Assembly: GCA_902602135.1 (NCBI GenBank)
Contig: CACKQA010000003.1
Location: 1-38,345 of the forward strand
Direction: 5' to 3'
Length of the DNA: 38,345 nucleotides
Source: an uncultured Alphaproteobacteria bacterium
Lineage (GTDB): Bacteria > Pseudomonadota > Alphaproteobacteria > HIMB59 > GCA-002718135
Shown in pieces: positions 8,230 to 15,174 of the stretch (within the stretch, counting starts at the first letter, position 1; each line of letters starts with the position of its first letter). The position numbers and the translations under genes are program-made. The notes under the pieces are model-generated. The model was not told where the DNA came from. It saw nothing but the letters and a program-made list of their open reading frames with translations, and searched no databases.

Positions 8230-9165
8230 TTAATTAAAAAACTCCTTATGTATTTCGTTATCAACACTAGATATTTTTCTAATAAATTGTGTTACAAATT
8301 GATGAAGTCCATATTCAACAATAGTTTCTATTTTTTCTTCCTGAATTTTAGTATTTAGATCTTTTAAATTATCATAAATTCTTCCAACCTTTGCTGGACT
8401 ACATGTTAGGTTAGTTAAATGCTTAACAATATTCTGAATACAAAAACTTAAAGATCTAGGGCAATTATTATTTAAAACTAAAAAGTCAGCAATTTTAGTT
8501 GCGGTAATATTACCATCGTATGCCCATCTAAAAGCTCTAAAAGAAGATAAAGAGCGAAGCAATATACTCCATTGCATATTATCGATATTACCACCTACAT
8601 ATTGAGGCTTAGGTAATAAAACAAAATACTTCACATCTAACAATCTGGCAGAATTATCAGCCCTCTCAATAAACAAACCAAGAAAAAGAAAATTATAACC
8701 ATCATTTCTAAGCAAAGAATTTAATGATCCTCTAAATAAGTTTACTTGTTCTATTGTCCACTCAGTCAGATCAGGTAAATCAGATTTTGTAAATTTTTTT
8801 TCTTTTAAATTTAGTATCTCTTGATAAGTTTTATTAATTGCTAACCAAGACTCAGGGGTAAAGGAAGTTCTAACTACTAATGCGTTATTTCGTGCATTAA
8901 GAATACAATTGTAAACAGATGAAGGATTACTTTCATCAAAAAATAAATAATCTTCCACATTTTTCTGTTCAATTGTATCATATTTATTTTTATATCCCTC
9001 AATTGCTCCAGCAGCAGATAAAACTGATTCCCATTCATTATTATAACCACTTGGATTTGGAAAAAGAGACATTCTATAACCAACATCCAAAAGCCTGGCT
9101 GTAGTTTCAGCTCTTTCCATATAACGACTGATCCAATATAGATATTCAGCAGTTCTACTTAACAT
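8230..9165 (-). CDS. Alpha-E domain protein (DUF403)
   Basis: 311 residues, the usual length. The N-terminus MLSRTAEYLYWISRYMERAE is the diagnostic start of this all-helical family. Further conserved stretches are FLFLGLFIERADNSARLLDVKY and LRSLSSFRAFRWAY, in which two Glu-Arg-Ala-(Glu/Asp) repeats face each other. It is nine bases downstream of the circularly permuted ATP-grasp gene and one base upstream of the transglutaminase-like gene, the canonical trio. Published comparative analysis of amidoligases by Iyer and Aravind predicts a role in synthesis or modification of peptides. No biochemical activity is established here. Confidence 0.92.
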   Translation of the reverse strand: MLSRTAEYLYWISRYMERAETTARLLDVGYRMSLFPNPSGYNNEWESVLSAAGAIEGYKNKYDTIEQKNVEDYLFFDESNPSSVYNCILNARNNALVVRTSFTPESWLAINKTYQEILNLKEKKFTKSDLPDLTEWTIEQVNLFRGSLNSLLRNDGYNFLFLGLFIERADNSARLLDVKYFVLLPKPQYVGGNIDNMQWSILLRSLSSFRAFRWAYDGNITATKIADFLVLNNNCPRSLSFCIQNIVKHLTNLTCSPAKVGRIYDNLKDLNTKIQEEKIETIVEYGLHQFVTQFIRKISSVDNEIHKEFFN

Positions 9166-9174
9166 TTTTATTAC

Positions 9175-10581
9175 TCATTCAGCCAAAACCCATGTGTCTT
9201 TCACACCGCCTCCTTGGCTAGAATTTACAACAAACGAACCTTCATTCATTGCAACTCTAGTTAAACCACCAGAACTTAATTGAGCCTGCTCTCCAATTAA
9301 ACAAAATGGACGTAAATCTACCCTTCTTCCCTCAACTTGATTTTTGATTAGTGTTGGTGAAAATGAAAGATCAAGTAAAGGTTGAGCTATATATCCTTTT
9401 GGATTTGTTGACAGTTTTGTTTTAAATTCATCTATAGAGGATTTAGAAGATTTTGGACCTATTAACATCCCATAACCTCCAGATCCATCAACCTCTTTTA
9501 CGACAAGTTCATTTATATTATCTAAAACATATTTTAATTCTTGTTCCTTTTCGCAATTCCATGTTTCAACATTATCTAAGATTGGTTGTTCACCTAAATA
9601 AAATTTTATCATCTCAGGCACATATATATAAATTGCTTTATCATCGGCTATACCTGCTCCAGGAGCTGAACAAATATTAACACCTCCGGTTCTATAAACA
9701 TCCATAATTCCTGGAATGCCAATTACAGATTGAGGATTAAAACAGAGAGGATCTAAAAAATCATCATCTATTCTTCTATAAACAACATCTACTCTCTTTG
9801 GGCCATCTACTGTTTTCATATAAAGGTATTTACCTTCGACAAATAGATCGGTTGATTCAACCATTTCAATACCCATTTGATCTGATAAAAAACTATGTTC
9901 GTAATAAGCACTATTCAATGGACCAGGTGTAAGTAATACGCATACAGGTTCTGGATTTTCGCATTTAATAGGAGCCAAGCTCATCAAAGTTTGTAAAAGT
10001 CTTGTAGGATAATCATCTATTGGCGTTACTCTATTGTTATGAAATAGATCAGGAAACATTCGCATCATTATTTCTCTATTTTCTAGCATGTAGGAAACAC
10101 CACTTGGCGTTCGACAATTATCTTCCAAAACAAAATACTCGTTTGGACCTGTTCTAACTAAATCAATACCAATTATAGGACTATAAATGTCTCTAGGAGG
10201 TGAAAAACCAAACATTGAAGGTTCAAAAGATTTTTTTTTGTAAATAATTTCTTTAGGAATTATATTGGCTTTTATTATTTCACCTTGATTATAAATATCA
10301 GCAAGAAACGCATTAAGTGCTTTAGCTCTTTGGATTACTCCTCTTTCTAGCCTTAACCATTCTGTATAAGTAAATATCCTTGGAATTAAATCAAACGGAA
10401 TAATTCTTTCTCTTGCAGTTTCGTTATTTGTAGAAAATGTAATTCCAATATTTCTAAAATGAGATTCAGCTTCAGCATTCTTTTCAAGAATAACTTTTGA
10501 AGTCATTTGATCCAACCAATCATTAATATTGTTATAATGTTTTCTTATAACTGACTCAGATTGATACATTTCATTAAACAT
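9175..10581 (-). CDS. Circularly permuted ATP-grasp protein (type 2), predicted peptide/amide ligase
   Basis: 468 residues from ATG at 10581. A TTG directly before it (10584) is better spaced from AAGAGG and is an alternative start. Family features: FIYTEWLRLERGVIQRAKALN, YDIYSPIIGIDLVRTGPNEY-like block, VLEDNCRTPSGVSYMLENR, VDVVYRRIDDDFLDPL, VKEVDGSGGYGMLIGP (ATP-binding loop) and the end block DLRPFCLIG...GLTRVA. ATP-grasp enzymes of this type are expected to activate a carboxylate as acyl phosphate and form an amide bond; the substrate is unknown. It is the first long gene of a three-gene operon. A tandem glutamine-riboswitch-like element and a 32-codon ORF lie in the leader, implying control by nitrogen status. 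No NTN-hydrolase (Anbu-type) gene accompanies it here. Confidence 0.92.
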   Translation of the reverse strand: MFNEMYQSESVIRKHYNNINDWLDQMTSKVILEKNAEAESHFRNIGITFSTNNETARERIIPFDLIPRIFTYTEWLRLERGVIQRAKALNAFLADIYNQGEIIKANIIPKEIIYKKKSFEPSMFGFSPPRDIYSPIIGIDLVRTGPNEYFVLEDNCRTPSGVSYMLENREIMMRMFPDLFHNNRVTPIDDYPTRLLQTLMSLAPIKCENPEPVCVLLTPGPLNSAYYEHSFLSDQMGIEMVESTDLFVEGKYLYMKTVDGPKRVDVVYRRIDDDFLDPLCFNPQSVIGIPGIMDVYRTGGVNICSAPGAGIADDKAIYIYVPEMIKFYLGEQPILDNVETWNCEKEQELKYVLDNINELVVKEVDGSGGYGMLIGPKSSKSSIDEFKTKLSTNPKGYIAQPLLDLSFSPTLIKNQVEGRRVDLRPFCLIGEQAQLSSGGLTRVAMNEGSFVVNSSQGGGVKDTWVLAE

Positions 10582-10679
10582 CAATGAGTAAACCTCTTGA
10601 GATTTGAATAGAATAATTTTTTATTATCTAACTTTTTAACCATAGTTATAACAAACCTTTCATATCCGTTACAATTCAT
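10581..10679 (-). CDS. Candidate 32-residue leader or small protein between the riboswitch and the ATP-grasp gene
   Basis: Minus strand ATG at 10679, 32 sense codons, TGA at 10583-10581. The TGA shares its A with the ATG of the ATP-grasp gene (TGATG), an arrangement typical of translational coupling. The peptide starts MNCNGYERFVITMVKK and ends NLKRFTH; it is basic, with one Cys (residue 3). It begins about 30 bases after the end of the promoter-distal side of the aptamer pair. There is no good Shine-Dalgarno before the first ATG; an inner ATG at 10643 has GAAAGG upstream. Named glutamine-riboswitch relatives ('Downstream-peptide') also precede short ORFs in cyanobacteria. It could be a leader peptide, a small regulator, or a substrate of the enzymes; a chance ORF cannot be excluded. 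Confidence 0.5.
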   Translation of the reverse strand: MNCNGYERFVITMVKKLDNKKLFYSNLKRFTH

Positions 10680-10709
10680 GCTTAGCTATGGAAATTAATT
10701 ATAAGATCC

Positions 10710-10761
10710 GCGTTCCTTCGGCTTTAGCTTACTTCCGATCTGTTAATACAGATTGAACGAT
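10710..10761 (-). promoter_or_regulatory. Glutamine riboswitch aptamer (glnA / Downstream-peptide class), gene-proximal copy
   Basis: Read on the minus strand: ATCGTTCA, then a P2 hairpin ATCTG/CAGAT (10753-10738), then CGGAAGTA, a short P3 (GC-TAAA-GC), and GAAGGAACGC ending at 10710. CGTTC and GAACG form P1. The order and the invariant strings GUUCA, CGGAAGUA and GAAGGAACGC match what I know of the glutamine-binding glnA RNA, in which ligand binds at the three-way junction. It lies 30 bases before the small ORF and about 130 before the ATP-grasp start. I see no obvious intrinsic terminator after it, so control could act on translation. Confidence 0.85.
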
Positions 10762-10775
10762 TTAATAACTTGCAT

Positions 10776-10828
10776 GCGTTCCTTCAACTTTCGTTTACTT
10801 CCGTTTTGAATTATTCAAAATGAACGAT
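10776..10828 (-). promoter_or_regulatory. Glutamine riboswitch aptamer (glnA / Downstream-peptide class), promoter-proximal copy
   Basis: Same layout as the copy 66 bases downstream: ATCGTTCA at 10828-10821, P2 stem TTTTGAA/TTCAAAA (10820-10804), CGGAAGTA, P3 AAC-GAAA-GTT, and GAAGGAACGC ending at 10776. The single-stranded signature bases are identical in the two copies, while the P2 and P3 stems differ in sequence but keep pairing. That covariation argues for a conserved RNA structure rather than a simple DNA repeat. Tandem glutamine aptamers are known in cyanobacteria and marine metagenomes and are thought to sharpen the response. Confidence 0.85.
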
Positions 10829-10883
10829 GAATTTTTAATAATAAAATTTATTTATTTTTAAAAATGAATTTCATACTTATTTG

Positions 10884-10902
10884 ATATGCGTTTTTTGCAT
10901 AT
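10884..10902. promoter_or_regulatory. Inverted repeat upstream of the glutamine-riboswitch leader, possible operator
   Basis: ATATGC (10884-10889) and GCATAT (10897-10902) flank the seven-base spacer GTTTTTT. The repeat lies 29 bases after the stop of the phosphatidylcholine synthase gene and about 56 bases upstream of the first aptamer. It has no T-run after it on the minus strand, so it is a poor terminator; it could be an operator in the promoter region of the ATP-grasp operon. The evidence is symmetry and position only. Confidence 0.25.
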
Positions 10903-10930
10903 ACAAAATAATATTGAATTACTTACGCTT

Positions 10931-11638
10931 TTAATAGTCTTTTATCGATCTAAGAAAACAAATATAAATAAAATAACCCGTACAAATTAGCCATATTAAA
11001 AGAACAATTGTATCATTTATAATTAAGTTTATTTCTGATTTTGTTACTAATCGTAGTGTTGTTGCTGCCCAAACAACAGTAAAAAAAATCGTTAAATTTC
11101 TAAATGATTTTACTCTTAGTGGATGAACAAACTTCCATGGAACGAATGTCAATACTGATAGAACAATTATCACAATTAAGTTTATCCATTCATTTGTATT
11201 TAATATAAAGAAATATAAAACCACAACATTCCAGACTGCAGGAAAACCTTGGAAATAATAATCATCCGTTTTCATATTCACATTGATAAAAGTGTACAAA
11301 GAAACTCCAAATATAAGAGCAGGCATAATCATTTCAAAACCTGATGGTACCATCTGAAACCAGTAAATCATTAAAGCTGGGTTAATAACGTAATTCAGAT
11401 AATCAATAATGGAATCTAAAATAATTCCATCTAGATTTGGCGCCTTTTCCTCAACACCAACCTTCCTGGCTAAAGTTCCATCAACTCCATCTACAAGTAA
11501 GGCCATACCAAGCCATAAAAAACTACCTACTTGATCATTATTTAATATTGATATTAAGGCAAGAAAACCAAGTATAGCTCCAGAACCAGTGAAGGCATGC
11601 ACACCCCATGCGGATATTTGATCTTTATCAACTTTCAT
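10931..11638 (-). CDS. pcs: Phosphatidylcholine synthase (CDP-alcohol phosphatidyltransferase)
   Basis: 235 residues, several membrane helices. The CDP-alcohol phosphatidyltransferase motif reads DGVDGTLAR, then LDGIILDSIIDY, giving the expected DG...AR...G...D...D acidic set. The stretch MKTDDYYFQGFPAVWNVV is characteristic of Pcs, which condenses choline with CDP-diacylglycerol in the inner membrane to give phosphatidylcholine. This is the one-step route common in Alphaproteobacteria, and it implies access to choline. The gene stands alone, with about 350 bases to the next minus-strand gene and about 100 from the Nudix gene. The family call is strong; I rely on the FPAVWNV region for Pcs rather than PgsA or PssA. 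Confidence 0.85.
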   Translation of the reverse strand: MKVDKDQISAWGVHAFTGSGAILGFLALISILNNDQVGSFLWLGMALLVDGVDGTLARKVGVEEKAPNLDGIILDSIIDYLNYVINPALMIYWFQMVPSGFEMIMPALIFGVSLYTFINVNMKTDDYYFQGFPAVWNVVVLYFFILNTNEWINLIVIIVLSVLTFVPWKFVHPLRVKSFRNLTIFFTVVWAATTLRLVTKSEINLIINDTIVLLIWLICTGYFIYICFLRSIKDY

Positions 11639-11734
11639 AAATGTTTTTGGTCTTTATCATTAAAATAAAAGAAAATAAAATTTTTGAAAAAAGAGTAGAA
11701 AAATTAAGGTTTTAAGGGATTTTTTAAATTATAT

Positions 11735-12112
11735 TTATAACAAGTTTATAATATCACTATCTCCTTCAGCAAAATTATAATTTTTAAAATCATTTTTTGT
11801 AACCCAAGCAGAATTCTCGTGTTCATTCAAAATAATTTCACCATTAACATGAGAGCATATAAAATAATGTAATTTCACATTTATTTTGTCATCTTGATAA
11901 TTTTCTTCACCTAATTTGTTTTTTATATTTATTTCTATATTAAGTTCTTCTTTTATTTCTCTTTTTAATGCTATGTCAAAAGTTTCCCCTTTTTCCACTT
12001 TTCCACCTGGAAACTCCCAACTTAATCCCATATGTTTATTTCTATTTCTTTGCGCAATAAAATATTTGCCATTTTTTACTATTATTGCTGCAACAACATC
12101 GAATTTATCCAT
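11735..12112 (-). CDS. mutT: MutT-type Nudix hydrolase (8-oxo-dGTP diphosphatase-like)
   Basis: 125 residues, the size of MutT. The Nudix box starts at Gly37: G-x5-E43-x7-R51-E52-x2-E55-E56, with Asn58 where Gly is usual. It is preceded by MGLSWEFPGG, which in MutT contacts the purine nucleotide. MutT removes oxidised guanine nucleotides from the dNTP pool in the cytoplasm. The ATG overlaps the stop of the photolyase-related gene by one base (TAATG), so the two are probably translated together, giving a small DNA-protection operon. The specificity for 8-oxo-dGTP is inferred from similarity and context. Confidence 0.8.
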   Translation of the reverse strand: MDKFDVVAAIIVKNGKYFIAQRNRNKHMGLSWEFPGGKVEKGETFDIALKREIKEELNIEINIKNKLGEENYQDDKINVKLHYFICSHVNGEIILNEHENSAWVTKNDFKNYNFAEGDSDIINLL

Positions 12113-13590
12113 TAATTGGTATTATCAATAATAAACTGATTTGCTTTTTTTATAATATGATTTTTTCTCTCTGTATTCATTTTATCATAGATATTAACCA
12201 TCATATTTAAACGTGGATTAGATTGAAAAAATTTTCTATTTTTATTAATAAAACGCCAATACAATCCATCCATAACATCATTCCAATTACCTTTTTTAAA
12301 ATTCATCATTTTCATAAAATAACTTGAACCACAAATATATGGTTTGGTACTAAATATACCTCCATCACTAAATAATCCCATACCATAAACATTAGGTGAC
12401 ATTACCCAATCAGAACTATCTACAAACATTTCCATGAACCAATTATAAACTTCATTGGGTTTAATTTCACATAAGTTCATAATGTTACATAAAACCATTA
12501 ACCTCTCAATGTGATGTGTGTAACCATATTTTTGAGCATTTTTAATTGAGTGATCTAAAGGATCTAATCCGGTTGTACCGTCATACCATTTTTTAGTAAG
12601 GGAATTTTTATGTTGAAAGAAATTATTTTCTTCTAATTGTTGATCATAATTTTGGTAAATTCCCCTAATGAATTCTCTCCATCCAATAATTTGCCTAATA
12701 TAACCTTCGTAAGAATTAATTTTAATTCTATTTTCAACTTTTCTTATCCTCTCAATAATTAGATCTGGTGTTAATAAACCTAAATTAATCATGGGGCTTA
12801 GAACACTATGAAATAAAAAGTTATTATTAGTATCAACAGCATCTTCGTAATCACCAAATAAATTAAATTTTTTAATAATAAAATAATCTAACCATTTAAC
12901 TGCATCATCATAAGTTGTAGGTAGCCAAAAATTATCAACTTGGCCAGGGTGATTTTTAAAAATTGTGTTTATTTGTTGTTTTAAAGCTTTTGTATGCTTT
13001 GTTTCTTTTGCAGTAATCATTTCTGGAATTTTAATATCTTTAGGGAGTTTTTTTCTGTTATCTTCATCAAAGCTCCATTTTCCACCCTTGGGCTTATTAT
13101 TTTCCATCAAAATATCTATTTTTGCACGGGCAATTTTATAAAAATTTGCCATAAAGGGTTTTTTTGTTTTACTTAAATAATTTTTAAATTCATCTCTTGA
13201 ATTTAAAAACATGGGTGATTGTATAAAAGTTAATTTAATTTTATTTTTTTTACATAAGGTGCTTATTTTTTTTTCAAAAAATTTATCTTCAATTTCAAAA
13301 GAAATTAATTCTTCAAATTTATTTTTTTTTATAAAATTTTCTAATTTTTTTTTGTAGGATATTTTAAAATCCTTTTTTAAATCAATATAATTTACTTGAA
13401 ATTTATTTTTTTTTAGTTCATCAGCATAAGATCTCATTGATGACAGAAAAAGAATGAGTTTTAATTTATGATGTTTTTGAAAAGTACAAAGATCAAAACT
13501 TTCACACATAAAAATAGTTGAGTCTTTATATTTTCTTAGGTGTTTATGCGGAAATAATTGATTTCCAAGAATTAAAAATACACTTTTCAT
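12112..13590 (-). CDS. Cryptochrome/photolyase-related protein (PhrB-like group) without Fe-S cysteines
   Basis: 492 residues, as usual for the prokaryotic (6-4) photolyase/cryptochrome group. Recognised blocks: LILGNQL at the N-terminus; GGKWSFDEDNRKKLP; NFWLPTTYDDA; LFHSVLSPMINLGLL; YEGYIRQIIGWREFIRG; THHIERLMVLCN; PNVYGMGLFSDGG; TKPYICGSSYF. Relatives hold a [4Fe-4S] cluster with four Cys. Here the first site is replaced (TGLDPLDH where relatives have a TxMxC pattern). The usual YCxxC...ACPFNxLYWHF segment is shortened to NFKKGNWNDVMDGLYWRF, so the other three are gone too. Members repair (6-4) photoproducts with FAD and light. Whether this one still repairs DNA cannot be told from sequence. 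Confidence 0.85.
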   Translation of the reverse strand: MKSVFLILGNQLFPHKHLRKYKDSTIFMCESFDLCTFQKHHKLKLILFLSSMRSYADELKKNKFQVNYIDLKKDFKISYKKKLENFIKKNKFEELISFEIEDKFFEKKISTLCKKNKIKLTFIQSPMFLNSRDEFKNYLSKTKKPFMANFYKIARAKIDILMENNKPKGGKWSFDEDNRKKLPKDIKIPEMITAKETKHTKALKQQINTIFKNHPGQVDNFWLPTTYDDAVKWLDYFIIKKFNLFGDYEDAVDTNNNFLFHSVLSPMINLGLLTPDLIIERIRKVENRIKINSYEGYIRQIIGWREFIRGIYQNYDQQLEENNFFQHKNSLTKKWYDGTTGLDPLDHSIKNAQKYGYTHHIERLMVLCNIMNLCEIKPNEVYNWFMEMFVDSSDWVMSPNVYGMGLFSDGGIFSTKPYICGSSYFMKMMNFKKGNWNDVMDGLYWRFINKNRKFFQSNPRLNMMVNIYDKMNTERKNHIIKKANQFIIDNTN

Positions 13591-13686
13591 CAGTATTTAA
13601 ATAGTAAGTTATTATAAAATTTATATGATTTATTAAAATTAATTGCTTATTTTAGACAATTTTTAACTATAATAATTGATAAATTA

Positions 13687-14196
13687 ATGACCAAATTAGT
13701 AAATTTATTTGTAATTCCGCTTATAATTAGTTTTGCACTAATCTCTTGTAATACAACATCTCCAAATAAGGTAAAAAAATCTGATGCACAAAAAGTAACT
13801 AATATTGAATATGGAACAATTAAAACCTCTCTTCCAGTAAAAATTGAAGGTGAAAGTGATTGGATTGGAGCAACTGCTGGAGCAATGATAGGAGGTCTTT
13901 TAGCATCTCAAATATGTGGAGAAGAAGAAATATTAGGAACAAAGTGTCAAGATATAGCAATAGTATATGGAACTATTGGAGGAGCTGCTATGGGCTCTGT
14001 AATACAAGCTAAAATTGGCAATCATGATGGCTTCCAATATATAGTGAATATTGATGAATGTGGTAATAACACTTCTAATTGTAAAAATGATCAAGAAAAG
14101 GCTTTTGTACAAGGAGATAATAATGCCCTTCCGAATGGGCAAAGAGTTGTAATTATTTACGGTGATGTAATAAGAGTTATGCCTTATGAAGAATAA
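13687..14196 (+). CDS. Glycine-zipper outer-membrane lipoprotein (SlyB/Pcp-like)
   Basis: 169 residues. A lipoprotein signal peptide ends at ALISC, giving Cys21 as the lipidated residue. The mature part has GATAGAMIGGLLASQICG and GTIGGAAMGSVIQAKIG, two glycine-zipper segments typical of the 17 kDa surface antigen / SlyB lipoprotein family, followed by a small beta-rich end (QRVVIIYGDVIRVMP). Four further Cys (two near the zippers, two in NIDECGNNTSNC) could form disulfides in the periplasm. A TATAAT at 13668-13673 lies just before the ATG. The gene overlaps the next by 11 bases. Role: envelope integrity in general; nothing more specific is visible. Confidence 0.75.
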   Translation: MTKLVNLFVIPLIISFALISCNTTSPNKVKKSDAQKVTNIEYGTIKTSLPVKIEGESDWIGATAGAMIGGLLASQICGEEEILGTKCQDIAIVYGTIGGAAMGSVIQAKIGNHDGFQYIVNIDECGNNTSNCKNDQEKAFVQGDNNALPNGQRVVIIYGDVIRVMPYEE

Positions 14197-15043
14197 TTTA
14201 GTAAAATTAATTTTTAGTATTTTTTTATTATTACCATTTCACCTGAATGCAGAATTAATATTTGAAGATAATTTTCCAAAAGATATGCAAGGTATTTGGA
14301 GTGATGATTGTGACGCAGAATATCAAGTATTTATAATATCAAATAATACAAGTATGTGGATTGACGAGACATATGTTGGCTTTAATGTGTCCAAAACCTC
14401 AAAGGTACAAGATTGGTCAGCTTATAAATGGGGAGAATTAGATGGAAGTTATTATTATTTTTTAAAAAAAGATGGTGATAATTTACTTGAAGTTACTGCT
14501 CCTGACGGTTGGGATGGTATAGATTATTCTTTTTTAAATTCATCAGAGTATTCTGTTTATGAAAAATGTGAATCAATCCCTAGTGTCTATCAAATTATTT
14601 ATGGAGAAATTATTAACTTAATGAATTCTCAATTAATTGAAACATGTAATAATGATAGCAATCCCGCAAATTGTATTAATGAAACTTTTTCATTTTTAGA
14701 TGTATCACAAGATGATGAATTATCTGTAGCAGAATTAACACGTGCAGCAAGAATAGCTATTTATTTTACCTTTATTGACAAAAGACAAGACGAAGACAGA
14801 GAAATAGGATTTGCAACTTATACAACTACATCTCTAATATTTCCTACATTATCAAAAATATTAATTGGGAATTATGATTATGATAATTCAAATACAATTT
14901 CTTTAAAAGAAATTTATACGGATCGTATTGATACGTTAGACTATCAAAATTTATTTAAAGAAAATTTAAAAGGACTAAATCCAGAAGAGTTAAGACGATT
15001 AATTGAAAACTTAGATTTCCTAAAATCATTAATGCTAAATTAA
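14186..15043 (+). CDS. Secreted/periplasmic EF-hand protein of unknown function
   Basis: 285 residues. There is a signal peptide (about 1-22, cut after NA). The N-terminal half is rich in Trp and Tyr (GIWSDDCDAEYQ..., SAYKWGELDGSYYYFL) and looks like a small beta barrel. The C-terminal half is helical, with two EF-hand-like loops: DVSQDDELSVAE and DYDNSNTISLKE (Asp-x-(Ser/Asp)-x-(Asp/Ser)... Glu at position 12). It therefore probably binds calcium, abundant in sea water. The start lies inside the end of the lipoprotein gene, so the two are coexpressed and may act together at the envelope. The two EF loops are clear; the N-terminal half is not recognised. Confidence 0.7.
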   Translation: MKNNLVKLIFSIFLLLPFHLNAELIFEDNFPKDMQGIWSDDCDAEYQVFIISNNTSMWIDETYVGFNVSKTSKVQDWSAYKWGELDGSYYYFLKKDGDNLLEVTAPDGWDGIDYSFLNSSEYSVYEKCESIPSVYQIIYGEIINLMNSQLIETCNNDSNPANCINETFSFLDVSQDDELSVAELTRAARIAIYFTFIDKRQDEDREIGFATYTTTSLIFPTLSKILIGNYDYDNSNTISLKEIYTDRIDTLDYQNLFKENLKGLNPEELRRLIENLDFLKSLMLN

Positions 15044-15052
15044 TTTAGTGTC

Positions 15053-15082
15053 TTGACTTTTAAGTATAATTTTAATTATAAA
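15053..15082 (+). promoter_or_regulatory. Candidate sigma-70-type promoter for the small ORFs and oxidoreductase
   Basis: TTGACT (15053-15058) and TATAAA (15077-15082) are separated by 18 bases. Transcription would begin close to the ATG at 15088, so the first mRNA could be leaderless. This fits the lack of a Shine-Dalgarno there. In DNA this AT-rich, -10 matches are common, so the -35 is the main support. Confidence 0.35.
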
Positions 15083-15087
15083 TAGAT

Positions 15088-15171
15088 ATGAACAAAAGAA
15101 ATTTATACGCGGCTATTGCGATAGTATTTATCTTCGCTGCTTTAAATTTAACTATATATTTTTTCTATTAA
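15088..15171 (+). CDS. Candidate 27-residue single-helix membrane peptide
   Basis: ATG at 15088, TAA at 15169-15171. The peptide has a short basic N-terminus (MNKRN) followed by a continuous hydrophobic segment to the end (AIAIVFIFAALNLTIYFFY), the signature of a one-pass small membrane protein. The next ATG follows three bases after the stop, and the renalase-like gene follows that without a gap, so all three could form one transcript. There is no Shine-Dalgarno, but a promoter just upstream could give a leaderless message. No family recognised. Confidence 0.45.
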   Translation: MNKRNLYAAIAIVFIFAALNLTIYFFY

Positions 15172-15174
15172 ATT

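Noticed and set aside
8229-8267. Longer N-terminus for the transglutaminase-like protein (start at 8267)
   Set aside because: It overlaps the alpha-E gene, adds residues foreign to the family, and the ATG at 8228 gives the expected start directly after the alpha-E stop.
8877-9104. Short open frames within the alpha-E and ATP-grasp genes, e.g. 8877-9086, 8919-9104, 9453-9680
   Set aside because: They are alternative-frame shadows of well supported genes, without ribosome sites or recognisable protein features.
10700-10830. Repeat interpreted as a CRISPR or mobile-element remnant
   Set aside because: Only two units occur, and their stems covary, which fits RNA aptamers rather than DNA repeats.
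10884-10902. Hairpin read as the terminator of the phosphatidylcholine synthase gene
   Set aside because: The stem is only six AT-rich base pairs and no T-run follows it on the minus strand.
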